NCBI GenBank assembly: GCA_026874595.1
Contig: CM049320.1
Coordinates: 5,211,464 to 5,275,463, forward strand
Source: Sipunculus nudus
Lineage: Eukaryota > Annelida > Sipuncula > Golfingiida > Sipunculidae
Direction: 5' to 3'
DNA length: 64,000 nt
Below the pieces are notes generated by a model that saw nothing but the letters and a program-made list of their open reading frames with translations, was not told the DNA's origin and did not search any database. Positions 33,860-47,599 of the stretch are shown here, one piece after another (within the stretch, counting starts at the first letter, position 1; every line of letters starts with the position of its first letter). The position numbers and the translations under genes were made by a program.

Positions 33860-35731
33860 GTTTGACGAGGACCCTTGATTACCAAATTCTTTGAATTTCT
33901 CTCACACTTGCCAGCACAGAAGGCCCGGTTATCTCCAACCCTGTAGACTTCCGAACCCACCATCTTAGCCATGGAGAGGGCGGCATTAAATTAAAATAAG
34001 TATTTGTACAATATGTGTAAATTAAATAAGTTTATATCTATTTCATCATGCATAAGTGTCTAATATTGTCGTTAGTAAGGTCTCTATTTACATGACATCA
34101 TCCGGTCGGCATGTAACTATAAAACTTGGTAACACCAAGGTTGAACAGGAATACTTTCCTCTAGAGCTTAACTTAATTCCTTGAATAGGGGAAAATGTGT
34201 TGGTAACTGTATCTAGAAAATATATAGAGAACACTCTTAGACAGTAGTGAAATGTGTATATCTCCCTAACAATTCTGCGGGTACACTAATGTTCCACATC
34301 TGGAGAACTTGTAACTATTGTCTATAATACTATAAGAGCTCAGGATGAAATAAAGGAAATATTACACTGTTGGAGATGTTTTTATACAGTACACTGCATT
34401 ATATATATATATCATTTTCCAATGTAATACATATATACAATACTTGACAGACTGAACTGACATTTAAGAATAAAACGTAAACCATCTTATGTTTGACTCC
34501 ACTGGATATGACCTACAGGAACCAGTGAATCAGATCACTTGACATAAACATTTCCTTCAAGAAGACTTTGTTTTGAACGACTATACTCCTCTCAGCAATA
34601 CAATATACCAAATTTACTTGTCGTGCAAGGCACCTTGTTACTCGGAGAGCATCACAATAATAACCTTATGACATCAATCTTGTACACTGTAGATTTGCAT
34701 TATCAGATGATCAGAACTTGAAAGAAGACCGGCAAAAGAAACTTTCCTCACTCTACGTGTTTGGATACCCAGAGTGACATGTCAACTGATCTACACGTGA
34801 GGGTCTCAGACAATATCGAGCCTTGGGCTTTCACTTGGTTTCGAATGTTTTTAAACACACGTACATGTAGTCAAAATCCATTGAAATAGTGGCATGACTA
34901 ATGTTTAATCAGGATCCTAGCTTTTATTACTTTTAATAAAAGGTCTTGCACAAAAAGTTTACTTGGGAAATTTCAGACGAGGTCGGGTAACAGTCCTAGG
35001 TTGTTGGTTGTGTAATGGTGCAAGCTGTATAGATTACAGTCACCAACTGGAGTTCTGTTATCAGTGACTTGTGTATTATCCATGTTTACCCATGTTTAAG
35101 GAATTTAATTATTCTGAGCAATGTTTTGATAACTTCAGTTATTAAATACATAGGCAGAGGTTTTAGACCTTTAAGACCCTTGCAGAAGTAGTTTCATATT
35201 TATGGTTTCTGTATAAAAAACTGCATACCCATTTGAAATTATCATGGACATATTTTCTGTTGTTATATTGCGACTTGAAATGACATATTAATTGGTAGTC
35301 TTAGAATCAAGTATGGAAAAATTAACCTAACTCAAAAACGCGATGAGAAATGTACTGATTACATACATGTACATGTTTATCCGTAATAAAACACTCTTAT
35401 CGCATTGCGTGTAGAAACAAGAACAATTCAGGCTGAGGTTAGACATGACTGACCACGCCGGTTATACGTGAAGAGAAGTCACGGTTACCTTAAAATAGTG
35501 TTCAAACTGTATTGTTTTATAACAAAATAATATATCCTTTGCGGCGTTCTGGTGGCGGCGTGTTAATGTGCGAGGCACGGTCGGATTTTCAGTATTCTAT
35601 GTATAAAAACGTTGTTTGGATTTCACTCAGATTATTGGTAAATGCCTAATATAGATGTAGACTTAATTAGCTGATATGACGATATTCAAAATGTACTACG
35701 CTTTAGCCCCTACCCGCAATATTTATTAAAC

Positions 35732-35763
<32 letters not shown>

Positions 35764-35930
35764 ACTATATTTTATTGCTACGCCTACATATGATGATCGA
35801 CCGTCTTCGTCACCCCAGCCGCCCGCCTGTCCCTCCGTCCCCGCGCCCGTTAGCCTTGCCATTGGGCGTTGTTAACTTTTGTTTGCAGAATATCTACACA
35901 AAAATAACAAAGTAACTTCACTTCTTCAGG
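33860..35930. other. Spacer partly paralogous to 38620-38950
   Basis: The first 300 bp match 38620-38950, including a GACCCTTGATTAC-like box and GTAAATTAA TAAGTTTATAT. The rest has no recognisable gene. A (TG)n tract lies at 35741-35762 and a C-rich patch at 35810-35860. Confidence 0.55.
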
Positions 35931-37680
35931 GCAGATGTAAACCAACAAAATCTCGGTTATGTTTGATGGGTGACCGTGATGTACATATCAAGATCACGTG
36001 GCTGTCTAGAGGGTAAAAAACCTAACAAAATTTCTCAGGAACCACATGATTGATTGTCATGAAATATGGTATTCTTATTGCCGTGATGTCACACCAGTCT
36101 GGTGGCCTAACCTTTTACCTTCATTTAATGACCGACGAGTTACTCAGTTTCGTTTCACATTTTCTGCAATGAGTACTTGCTACGTCTTGAAAATGTCTCT
36201 CATGAGGTTCAAACATATCAATTATATGACTTTTATGCTAGAAGAATTCTGGAAACTTTCCCGCCTTTTCTCTGCGGGAGGTCTCTGGAGGTCATTTCTG
36301 AGCCAGTTAGAGTCGACACCTATCCGTAGATTTGTCTTGTATTTTACACATAATGATTTCATCTGAAATAACTGCTGTTTTAAACAGATTAAGCATTGTC
36401 AGTATATTTGTTTTCTTCAACTCTGTAAGCTCTTCATTGGCGATATTTATGATGTTCCCACATATTTTTTCTCAGTTTCTTGCTGTTTCTATCAGATTCT
36501 CTTAAAGTCGTGATCAATGGTGCGTTATACCCTTCCCAAAAGCCTAACTAATCTGTATCGCATAAAAATAATTAATAAAAAAATCAACCATTCCCTTACA
36601 GAATACTTTTCAACATAAATAGATAGGAAAACGTTTTATCAGCTCTGATGTTCAATGTATACTTTTCAATTCTGTACATTACATGGCATGTAGGAAACCC
36701 CATTTTCTCCTGACAGAGGAATAAACTCAATGGTGACTTTAAACAACGTCTACGCGCAGAGGATTGCAGCTTAAAACGAATAACACAAAATAGTAGAACA
36801 ATAATAGAGATATACATGAAAACACCACCTCTTTCGTGACCCTTGTCAAACTTTGTTTTATTGTACACTAAATTGTCACGGTTTTCACTTAATTTTTGGC
36901 TATGTCTCAGGTCAGCCATTGAACAAAGGCGAATCCATATACAAAGGCAACCCCAATAACTGAACAACTAAATGAAAACTAGTCACCTTGCATATGTAGT
37001 ATTTTTAAACTGTGTACATATTATTACAGAACATTTCTTTTGTGTATCATAATACTATGTTTTCATGATATCTTGGTCGATCGGGCAAGGTAATAATATT
37101 TAAAATGTTTCAGACCACCAGCTGTGTTCATTCATTTGAATTAGCTTGATAAAACATGCAAATGTGTATGTCAACAGTATATCTTTGAGAAAGTCGAGAC
37201 GATTGTGCTTATTTTAATTTATTATATTTCATTATAGCTGATGTTTGGTTCGGGGTTTCATTGAATCAGTTGTACATATCTTAATAAAAATGCTTTCATC
37301 TCAGTACATCAAAGGGAAGCACAACCTTCTTACTGTGATGTAATATGTTGTGTAGATTAGTTATATGAAATAGGGTTGTACTATAATTCCATATGTAAAT
37401 AACAAAACAATATATTTTCCAATATCCGTGGGCCTGTTCTAAAGATGAGAGAATTATTATCGCGTGTTATGAACGCAGGATGTAGACAGGATCTTTCAGG
37501 GCACATGGAAACGTGGATAATGTATATACTCGTTAAATATTTACGAATGTCTAAGCATGGAATTAGAGTCTCCTTGTTTTGAACATACCTTATATGTCAC
37601 TTAGATGACAAAGCACATTTGAACAGTGCAGGATGTAACACATAGGAATGATTCATATATTCAATTTCATACTATCACAT
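35930..37680. repeat. Long block repeat R, copy 2
   Basis: Paralogous to 29390-31370 and 42060-43610. A minus frame, 36596-36967, contains a hydrophobic stretch YISIIVLLFCVI. The same region of copy 3 also translates to a hydrophobic stretch but with a stop after it, and copy 1 is broken, so I do not call a gene. Confidence 0.65.
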
Positions 37681-38399
37681 AAGTTGAGAAATATGAAAGG
37701 ATTCTTGTCTATGTTGCACAATCCCTGGTGTTGCGAGGTGTAATATACATGTACCTTGTTTAGATCAGACGGTTGCTCAGACGATCAAAGTACTTTGAAA
37801 GTGAGTGTAATATCTAAATTTAATTTGTTAAATATCTACATTGAACAGATACACCTAAATCTTTAGAGATATAATTCACATATACGATACAAAGCATATA
37901 ATATCAAGTAATGATAACTTTCGAATGAACTGAGAAAGAATCAGGACTCACCTGATAGTTGCAGATACCGCTTAGTACTACTGAATGATGACTTATGACT
38001 TAAAACAAAGGATTACACACAGGCCGATCCAATCGTACGTGGTCTTTGTCAGTATATAGACTCAATTCAACATGATATGTTTTCATAGAAACTTCCCCAA
38101 CCATATTAGAAACCTTGTCAATATTTGAGAGCTTTTACAGACCTGATGGCTGGCCACATATGTAGCGATGGTGTAGTTAATGGTGACAATGTGTACACTA
38201 ATTAAGGGTTTCATAAATAATGGAGGGCTAATTGTTCTGCGGAAGTGTCAAACATGGGGACCCTTGCACCGCGATACTGGTTAAGGTGTCTAGCTCAGGG
38301 ACAATTTCCTTGCTGACCCTGGTACCCTTATGAGAGCAGTTATAATCCAGCTTTGCAGCTATATAAAAGGGAGAGCGAGCTGCGTGACCAATGTGTACG

Positions 38400-38595
38400 A
38401 ATGTACGAAAGCCATCCCATTCTTGGTTACCTGGTTTAAGATTTTCAGACAGCGACACCGAGCTGGGTGCCCTGGTGTAGGGCTGCATGACAAGAACACC
38501 GTGTTGAGTGTCCCTGGTGTAGGGTATGATAGGCAAATCCTGATGGTGACATAGGTGTTGGTTTGAATGACAGGAACACCATGCTAGCATTACAA
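38400..38595. repeat. 42-bp minisatellite, array 5 (4-5 units)
   Basis: Short, decayed array with CCTGGTGTAGGGCTGCATGA and AACACCGTGTTGAGTG units. It lies about 1.15 kb beyond the 3' end of CD225 pseudogene F. Confidence 0.75.
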
Positions 38596-38619
38596 GGTTG
38601 TAATTAGATCAGGGTGTTG

Positions 38620-39740
38620 TCTGCACTGGGATCCTTGATTCCCTAATTGTTTTAATTTCCCCCACTCACTTTCCCAGCACCGACGGCCCTTATTCGTCCA
38701 CAATTGCAGACTACGATACCCCATCATCTGAGTCATGGAGAATGCTGCGATTAGTTATAATGTCTATTTGTACAATCCGTGTAAATTAATTAAGTTTATA
38801 TTTATGTGATCATTCATGATCAAGTGTCCAAAATTGTCGTTTTTATGTTGTCTATTTACAATGTTCACATGATATCCTCTGTTCAACAAAGAAATTGTTT
38901 TACGCATGTAACCAAAAACTTGTTTGGTAACACCTGGGTTGAACATGGAATTCTAAAGAGTTTAACTTAATCCCTAAACAGGAGAAAATGTATGTTGGTA
39001 ATTGTATTTGTCCCTTCTTACTAGATCGGTTCGGTAATATTGGACACATTTGGTCTTTATGCTATATATACCGGAATATCACACTTATAACAGGATATAT
39101 GATTTTATTACGAGGTGTACGAAGTGAGTACCTGAATAAATGTCTGTAACTGATCCCACAAGTGAGGTGTCTTTGGTTTAATGAAGAAACCGTGTACACC
39201 CAATTTTATATAAAGGTCTGAAAATATATTTTTATTTTCTTAATTTACCTTATAACATAGTTCCATCTCAGATGGATGCAGATAAGGTTTGCTATCGAAA
39301 GTTGAGGAGGAACCCGGGATAAATAAAACAAACGTGCTACGCTCGTTTGTTCAAAAGCAATAAAATATATATGAAAATAAAAATAATCCTGCAAGAAATG
39401 GGATGTATACTTTGGATATATTACAAATTGCCTACACTCTGACATGATTTCTCGTTATACGTCAAAGTTCAGAGTGGAAATCACAAATTTATGCATAGAT
39501 AGAATATCTGGCTTCATCCTGGTATAACTCATATGTTTTTATTTTACAGGAAAGGTGTGAATCATGTTTATTTTGATACAGAATAACAGGGCATGCATGA
39601 GTACAGAAAAACACAAGCCATGTCCAAATATTTAGTTTCTAGTGACAAGTTTGAAGAAGTAGTAACCGATTGCTCATTTCAGCACACAATGAATCTTTTT
39701 TATCACCAAATGTAAGATAAGGCGTCTCTTATTTTCTATT
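38620..39740. other. Spacer between array 5 and locus F
   Basis: Paralogous to 33860-34160 at its left end. No gene seen in the remainder. Confidence 0.5.
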
Positions 39741-39744
39741 TTTA

Positions 39745-41255
39745 GTGTTGACAGAATGGGGCGTCATACGATTGTGTCCAATGATCCCTCTTGTTCACCA
39801 AAATTCTCTTGCTCTCCTGATTTCTTAAAATCAGCACGGAGAGCCAACATGACAATGACAAGAACGACAGCTGTTATAATACCGATCAGGTTTACACTAT
39901 GGTCGTTTTCCCATGCTTTTTATCAGCACACTCCTTCGACTTCACCAAAAAGCACAATGAAAATATACATTGTCATCTCTTAAATAGTTACATGACTAAC
40001 ACGTTATGTAATCACAGTAGCGCTTGATGTAACAGTTTTGAATATGTGGTATGTATAGCGAGTATGTATAGCGTAAAAGCAAGTCGCCATTACCGGACTT
40101 ATATGGGTGAATACGGTTATTAAGAAAACAAAATTATATTGGAATTCGAAATGGTTCCTATAATTTGTTCAGTGTTCTCTTAGTTCAAATTATTTCTAAA
40201 TTAAGTCTATATAATTATATTTGATTTAAACTTACCACACGGTAGGTTCCAACATAGGATTATAAAGACGGAACACATCAGGTAGTCATCAGGTCTGGCA
40301 TCCGATTGTGGAAGCTGACCCCTGGCATACCCATTTTGACCTCTTGGCTGGGACACAACAACTGGTTCGTGGTCAACGGTTTTCTTGAAATGAAGGAAAT
40401 GCTCCGTTTCATCCGAGTCTTTGTATTCATACCTGCCCGAAACAAGTATGTCCTAATGCTGATTATGAAGGCAAAGAAACGATATTCGATGTGAATACTG
40501 GTAATTGGATAACACGGCTTATGTCAGACTTAAACTGAGTACTCGAGTAGTCTGTACGTCCCTCGGACATGTCCACACTTTCAGTGGCGTCCATTTATCT
40601 TCAAGTGTGTTTGTGTGTGTGTGGGGGGGGGGGACGCTGTGTGGTAGGGTCATCAGAGTCTGAAAAACTTTATAAACAGTTATTCCATGTCCAATATATA
40701 AATATAGCAGGGGGCGATTTCATTTACAACTATCCCCAACTGTTGCTAAATGGTGGTGGTGTGTGTGTGTGTGGGGGGGGGGTATACCCACATCCCCCAC
40801 TACATTAACGCCCTTGCACACTATACAACTGTGTTTATTGAATATAGAACGTAATTCCTGTTTCTGCCTCTCGATCCAAATCCTGTTTAAATTAGATGAG
40901 TATTCAATCGTGTTTCGATGACGTCAGAGAAACTACGACAGGGGTAGTCTCAATACCTAGTGCAATTGAAACTGGTCATGTTACAATATTTTTACTGCCC
41001 TAAAGTGCGTAAGGATTAAATTGAATGTTCCCTGCCAGCGGCCGTTCATTCTACCAAGACAAAACTTGTGACGTTTAACTTTTAACGCGTGGAAATACGA
41101 AAATATGATGAAACCAACAATGACGTCGTCGTACAGGTCTACATAGAAAAAAGTTAACATTTTTAGGGTTTACATGGATTGTACAACTAGCCAAAGACAT
41201 GGTGGAGTTTATTTTATTACCCGTCGGAAATGTTCATCCAGCCGTTGTTCTCCAA
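39745..41255 (-). pseudogene. CD225 locus F, three-exon pseudogene
   Basis: Exon 1 (41221-41255) aligns to MEN... of loci B and E, but the ATG is TTG; a later in-frame ATG remains. Exon 2 (40236-40432) is 197 bp as in B and open. It encodes YEYKDSDETEHF, HEPVVVSQPRGQNG and DDYLMCSVFIILCWNLPC, with intact splice sites (GTAAGT donor). Exon 3 (about 39830-39965) is broken. About 12 bp including the acceptor AG are deleted, about 20 bp are deleted in the polar loop, and a TAG follows. The second membrane helix ITAVVLVIVMLAL is still readable in another frame. Exon 2 is much better preserved than exon 3, so inactivation may be recent. Confidence 0.75.
40600..40782. repeat. Paired (TG)n-(G)n tracts
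   Basis: Two runs of TG repeats passing into 10-11 G lie at 40605-40631 and 40758-40782, in intron 1 of pseudogene F. They are simple-sequence repeats with G-quadruplex potential. Confidence 0.85.
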
Positions 41256-41449
41256 GGTCACCTTTTCTTGGGCTTCAGTTTACACAACACTGGATGCTAA
41301 AACACGCAGGCATTGATATAGATAATAAGTCATACCAGACTCGTTTGTCAATAAGCTAGGAGTACACTCTACATGATATATTGCAAAAATTGGTCGAACC
41401 AATAGCGAATTAAACCTTGAATGTCCTCCATTAGTGACCCATGATCCTC

Positions 41450-41900
41450 AGTTCCTTACATAGGCAGCCTTTCTGCGATACTTAATTTCGATGGGTCTGA
41501 AATTCGAGATCGCAAATCCTGTTATGGGTGCTTATCTACGGTAATTTTTTACAGCAATCGTTTGAATGGTTCTTGAGATAATGCACGAAAAGAATTTCAA
41601 TCGTGGGCATTATGTATTTCCGACTGGCTTGAAATTAAAAAGCGCACATAATCTCATGGGTTTCAATTTTCGTAAAAACCCTTTGCAGCAAGTTCTTGAA
41701 CGTTTCTTTAAATAATGATCAAAAAGTATTCGAAGATCACTGCATGAGGCCCTGATTGTATTTCCGAAGAGTCTGAAATCTGATAATACACATCTTCTCA
41801 TGTGCATCCGACTTCGGTGATATTGACAAGACAGTTGCTGAACGATTCTTGACATGAAGCATGAATTGTTACTTTTCAGTTTCCGAATGTATTTGGGATA
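41450..41900. repeat. Degenerate tandem repeat, about 130-150 bp, three copies
   Basis: Three copies are marked by ATTTCCGACTGGCTTGAAAT (about 41617), TTTCCGAAGAGTCTGAAATC (about 41761) and TTTCGATGGGTCTGAAATTC (about 41487). Each is followed some 20 bp later by an ATCTCATGGGTTT-like box. No protein is supported, although the minus frame 41610-41855 shows a matching repeat in translation. Confidence 0.6.
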
Positions 41901-42059
41901 CTCCCCATGTGCAGTAATCAGCTACTTTTTCGCTGGACTACATGTATAATAATTCAGCTTTGATCGGGTCAGGTCAATCTAACGCGGTCTCCAACATAAT
42001 CAATGATCTTGTATTCAGAGAACAATTATCGTTTAGAGGGATTTTATGGGATACAGTGG

Positions 42060-43610
42060 CTTATTGTTCGTGATGACCTGTAAATACCACAACAGCCTTG
42101 TGGCGCCATCTGCAATGTCTTGATTTATACGTATTTTTATGACCTTTCGTAATAAATTCTTGTGAACAGGATATCTCAAAAAGAATTGAACAAATCTACT
42201 TCATTTCATCAGAACAGATGAATGCTGTGAACATTTTTGTCACAGAACACATCTTGAGCACATTTCTCATGAATCACTTGATGGATAATTATGAAATGTG
42301 GTTGGACTATTCCCTTGGTCATCTGTCACTGCGGTAACTGTTATTGTTGCCTTGTGAGCGGAGTATCTCAAGAAGAATAAAACATAGCCTCTTTCATTTA
42401 CTTAGGGCATATGTATACCAACAAAACCTCAAATTTGAAGATAGGTGACCTTGACCTACTGTTCAAGGTCGTATGATAGATACCGGGGAGTCATACTACT
42501 ACTTGAGCAAAGCATTTTACCTTCATTAATAGAACTAAGATATACTAAGCTCCATTTCACATTGATCCCTCTATTGCATCTACTACTTGCTAATTATTTC
42601 GAAAAATGTCTGTCATAAGGTTCCGTAACATTATTGTATAAATTTTATGCAAGAAGAAATCTGCAAATTTCGAGCCGTTTCTCAATACGTCTTTCCATAT
42701 GGAAGTGCATTTTTATAGATGGGTCAGTTGGGGTCTACACCTATTTGTAGATTTGTCTTGTTTCACATATTAATGTTGATGATTTTATTTCAAATAATAG
42801 CTGTTTTAATCAGCTTTAACTTTTAGTATGATTTCGTCAACTTTGCAAGCTCTCCATTTCTATCATAGTTGTTGTCCGTTTCTTGCTGTTTTTATAGGAT
42901 CCCCTTAAAGTCATCATGATGGTGTATAATATCTTTTCCAACAGCCTCACTGATTTGTATCGCATATAAAATGAAATATTTCACCCTTGAGTGTTACATA
43001 ATACTTACAAACACAAATAGACGGGGCAAAATTAAAACAGCTCTGAAGCACAATGTATACCTGTCGATTTCGTTCATGGCATGTAGGAAACTGCATTTTC
43101 TCCAGACAAAAAATTAAACTCAAAGGTGACTTAAAACAACGTCATGGAGAGGGTTGCAGCTAAAGACGAATAATACCGAATGTAAGTAGAAATAGTAGAA
43201 CAATAGTAGACCGGAACAAGAGAACGCAACCTCTTTCAGGACCCTAATCAACTAAAATTCGACATGTAGACAAGAAACCAACGATAAACGGATTGATTGA
43301 ATGTAAACAGGCCTGTCCTAAAGACAATACGGATACTGACAAGCGCATGTCATCAACGCAGCATGTGTTTTTGATCTGTCAGGACACATACAAAAACGGA
43401 TTATGTACATACTCGTTTTATATTTACATGCTTTGAGGTTAAAACTAGAGTGTGACTCCCCTTGCTCTTGCTTTTCGATTGGAATTAGAGTGTGACACTT
43501 CATGCTCTAAGCATGCCATACCATTTCTTTAGATACAAGAAGACACGGCCCAGTGAAAAAACTTAATATATAACATAAAATGACATACATATTGAATTTC
43601 TTACTTCCAC
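42060..43610. repeat. Long block repeat R, copy 3
   Basis: Paralogous to R copies 1 and 2, in the same order and orientation. The left part carries paired subrepeats with ACTTCATTT and a GACCTTGACCTACTGTTCAA box. Confidence 0.65.
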
Positions 43611-45500
43611 AAAAACTGTGAGAAAAATGAAAGGGTACTTGTCAAAGTTGCACAATTACTGGCGAAGAGTAAAGAAGTAGCTGGAAACTGGAAGATTGTT
43701 GGGCAGTTGTTTGGGTATACCAGCCGTTCAGTCCATCACGCGAGGTGTAGTTGCTCAGTCAATGAAATTACTTTTGTTGATGTATATGGATGATTCCGTG
43801 TAGCAACAACTATACATAAAGATGCACTAAACCATGATATATAATTATATATTTAATACAATCAAGCACATCGCGGTACTTATTCCCCTGTTGGTATTCA
43901 GGGTGACAAAAAAGTGTGTAATCATTTATAAGCAATTTTAGGACATTTTTCTGTATTTTTATTTTGCTTCAACAGGTATTCCGTTCAAGTAATTAAAAGA
44001 AAGGAAATATATGTCGAAAGTAATTGAAAAGTGTGTCACTGAAATTGTTATTCGGCATTTTGTAAATACCTAAAGTGAACAGATATTGCACAAGAGATTA
44101 TTCATGTATACGTTGCAAAGGATATTTTATATCAAGATATGATAAATTTGGATTAAACAGAGAAAGAAGCAGGCCTCATTTTGTAGCTGTTATTACCAAT
44201 TACTACGTCTGACTGACTGCTTATGACATCCAGCAAAGGATATCACGCGGGGCCACTAATTGATCTTAGCCATTATTTATTTCGGCACGTTATGTCTGCA
44301 TAAAAACTTAACCATCCAAAATATTGTCTGTGACAAATATTTCAAACTTAATGTTTCGTATAGTTGAAACACTAGAGACAAAAAATTCTCATTCCAGATA
44401 ATATTATGTTATTATTGTAACTATAATCTCTTAGCCATATTATAGCGGAGAAAGTCTTGATATTTTTGCACATGTGACGCTTCCCATATTGACAAATAAA
44501 CTGGCTTAAAATAATTAGTTAATATGCTCCTGTGAACCACAAAGATTGCAAATGAGAAAAAAAATTATACAATAAAAAATACGAGGTACGTAAATTACTT
44601 CGCATATTATCTTGTTGTGTTATTTTAGAAAACATAATTTAGCTTACTTCACCTAGTGTAATGATTTTGTGTTTATAGTGTTGAGATCAGGCAGCTGCAT
44701 TTCGGATGCAGTACGGATGGAAAGATTAAAGCAGATTGCATGTAAACCTCTTCAGAGAGGTCAGGGTCAATATTGTGGTCCGTTTTATCATTGAAGGACA
44801 ATCAGAGTTTGGGAATGTGGTCACATGAGTTAACATGATAGCTTCGAAGATACAATCTGAATTAACATATACGGTATATTCTTATAACAAATAGCAAGAA
44901 GTGCTAATATACCTCTGCCGGACAAATAGCCTTTAAAATGCCTTTTTTTCTGCGGGATTAATTTACCTTGACATTGTTTTATCTACATACATTTCCCCCC
45001 AGCATTTTACTTTTTTCCCTATAGATTCCCTTCACTTTCGTTTTGGTGCCTTGACAAAATGAACAATACACCCCATCAGCCCACTTTTTTCTGTATTGCG
45101 TAGACAAATTTCAAGCTTATACCGGTTCTCCTGAGTGTCAATGTTTGTTTACACCCATAAACACAATACTTTAGTCACTGCCATATTTAGAACCAACTCA
45201 ATCACATGTATTTAACTGTATTTGCTGTAACCGCTGGGTCTGATATGTGTCTAAATATGTCCTCCATCCACTCAGGTGGTTGCAATCTTAATGCTTTGCA
45301 GTGCAGGAGGACAGAGCTTTGCAGTTTTCCGAGGGCAAGATAATATAGTGATGTATATATAAAACGTAATATTTAGAGTAAATTTCATCGTGTTTTTTAT
45401 ACTGCATTTGCTTTTACTTCACAACCTTAAGGAACATCAGACACATTCATCTGAATAAAGATTTCTTAACAAATAAATAAATAAATTACATATTAGAGGC
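43610..45500. other. Spacer with the truncated end of a CD225-block flank
   Basis: 44130-44340 matches the GAAAGAAGCAGGCCTCA and GTCTGACTGACTGCTTATGA part of the block flank and then stops. A 90-bp segment near 43945-44040 recurs almost unchanged at 45775-45868. No gene supported. Confidence 0.5.
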
Positions 45501-45503
45501 CAG

Positions 45504-45737
45504 AATTAATATGTATCCTGTCTTCTACAATATACATCTGGATATATGTGACGGTATTATTGGCATCAAGAAAGGAACAATTTGAAGCGTAGTTCTCATA
45601 CAAATAAGGATGAATGAAACGAAATTAATATGTATCCTGCCTTTTAGAATATACATCTGGGGTTATATGACGGTGTTATGGGCATCAAGAGAGGAACGAT
45701 TTAAAGCGTAGGTCTCATACAAATAAGGATGAATGAT
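45504..45737. repeat. Tandem duplication, about 117 bp, two copies
   Basis: ATTAATATGTATCCTG starts both copies (about 45505 and 45624). Both end in CTCATACAAATAAGGATGAA, with about 90 percent identity by eye. Confidence 0.85.
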
Positions 45738-45920
45738 AGGAATATTCACGATTATAATAGACAGAATAGGTCATTTTCTGTATTTTTATTTTGCTTCAGC
45801 AGGTATTCCATTCAAGTAATTGAAAGAAAGGAAATATATGTTGAAAGTAATTGAAAAGTGTGTCACTTAAATGGAATATTCACTTTTATAATAGACAGAA
45901 TGACAACATATGATTATATA

Positions 45921-46345
45921 TATATCAGGGCTTTTAGGAATGCGGGGGTAAGCGTCTCTGACGCTCGAAATCTCTTCGCGAACGCTCGGTTCGAAGTGTA
46001 CAAGCGTCCAATGAGACGCGCGAATTTCTGGATGATGCACCTTATGGAAGTCATTATAGCAATGATTATTTCCGAGTGCCTCATCTGAACACGTCAGTTG
46101 TGTAAACGCCGCGTTGATAACTGAGGCTTACATCAAATATCCATATAATAACACAATTTCTAGTCATAAAATGATATGATGATTGCATAAAATACGAAAA
46201 AGATTCAATTGTACATAACCCTTCAAACTTGGCACATAATATCATCTCTTCTCGGGATGCTCTGAACTTAGATGGGACTCTCAAAAATTTTTCCTGAGCG
46301 TCCCGAACTCCCGAATTTTCTTCCAATTGAAAGCCTTGATATATA
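45921..46345. mobile_element. Possible MITE with TA-flanked inverted ends
   Basis: The left end TATATCAGGGCTTTT and the right end, on the opposite strand TATATCAAGGCTTTC, are inverted versions of each other. Both are embedded in TA runs and lie about 420 bp apart. The interior has no gene. The call is tentative because TA-rich ends match easily by chance. Confidence 0.3.
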
Positions 46346-46349
46346 TATA

Positions 46350-47595
46350 TATATATATTCAGGCCCCAAAAACCATTTTCTTCGTACATCTGAGAATATT
46401 CTGTCAAACATCTAAGGATTCTGGTCAGTAGTTAAAAGTGAAATTTATACTGGAATTCAGTAATTTTATTTAATACATGACAAAGTGTGTAAAGTTTACT
46501 TACACTGACCAAGAGATATCAAGACCTGCTTTGGGCCAGCTCAAGCATGAAAGGGATGGGGGTTTCAGTTTTTATATTTGTGATATCAGTCTAAATATTC
46601 TGACTGAATCTTACAGATATATAATGGTTCTATTGAGGTCACATATAAGTGTTTTCTTTTCAACTAATTGGATCAACCCGATTACAATTATCCTTTCTTC
46701 TCCATGTTTTCATTCAGCTTTCGTATTTTGAATATATTATTAAAATGTGTCCTTCTTCCAATACATTTTGTGGAATTATACACAGTAATTCTTTTGAAAG
46801 TGGCTTTCGATATATAAGCTACTAAATGTGGTAGTATATTATCAATTTTTCAGCTTACGTAAAAGGTCATGAACATATGTAGACTTGAATCATCAGGTAA
46901 TATTGAGACTTGGTCAGGTGGGACCACTGAAGGTTGTTTTATATTAACATGCCATGTCTTATTTTTATTCGGTAACCAGGGGACACCATACCCTCGAACA
47001 CATTGTTTAACATTTAACACGCACAACAGCATGATATTAACTTTTAAATCCCTGCTAACATGACAACTACGGAACCATTGACAGAATTCATGTCAAAGTC
47101 GTAAATTTTCCAGCGGGAGCCACACTCACATGATGGAGATAACGAGATGTTCATGTAACAGTTTTGAATCATTTAATATTTGTGATATTCATTTGTATTT
47201 ATAAACTCATTAAAGTGTTGGAAATATCTTCCGAATTTGAGAAAGTAACCATTAAAATCAAACATTCAAATACCTATTGCCGTTGTCAAGCGTAAAAGTT
47301 GCATGATTTGGGCGACAGTGACAAACAGACAACGTGTAGTCTGTACCAGTACCCGTGTCAGCATGTTTTCCGGGACATTTTAACAGTTCTAGGTCGTGGG
47401 AGCAATTCCTTCGACTGCCGAGTGAATGACCATGTCTTTACTTGTAGTGAATTTGTATGAGACACATAATTCAAAATATGAGAAAACACTTTACAGTTAT
47501 AACGAAATATTCAACACTTGACAACAGAGATATAGCAACTCCAGCTGTTGATGTCAGTCAATGCGATGTCATACGCAACCGGCCTTTGTTACGTC
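46350..47595. other. Spacer before the mega-satellite
   Basis: No supported gene. The small open frames at 46477-46731 and 46869-47063 have no recognisable content. Confidence 0.5.
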
Positions 47596-47599
47596 AACA

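Noticed and set aside
33452-33865. 14-residue repeat protein (GLYDRVTVLDDPGV type), and similar frames in the other 42-bp arrays
   Set aside because: Frames are open on both strands, units drift freely and there is no splice or start context. It is best read as noncoding minisatellite.
36596-36967. Membrane protein exon in block repeat R
   Set aside because: The hydrophobic stretch is not open in all three copies and has no convincing splice sites.
40919-40926. Third CRE (TGACGTCA) as a promoter
   Set aside because: No TATA box lies nearby and it is inside intron 1 of pseudogene F; probably a chance match.
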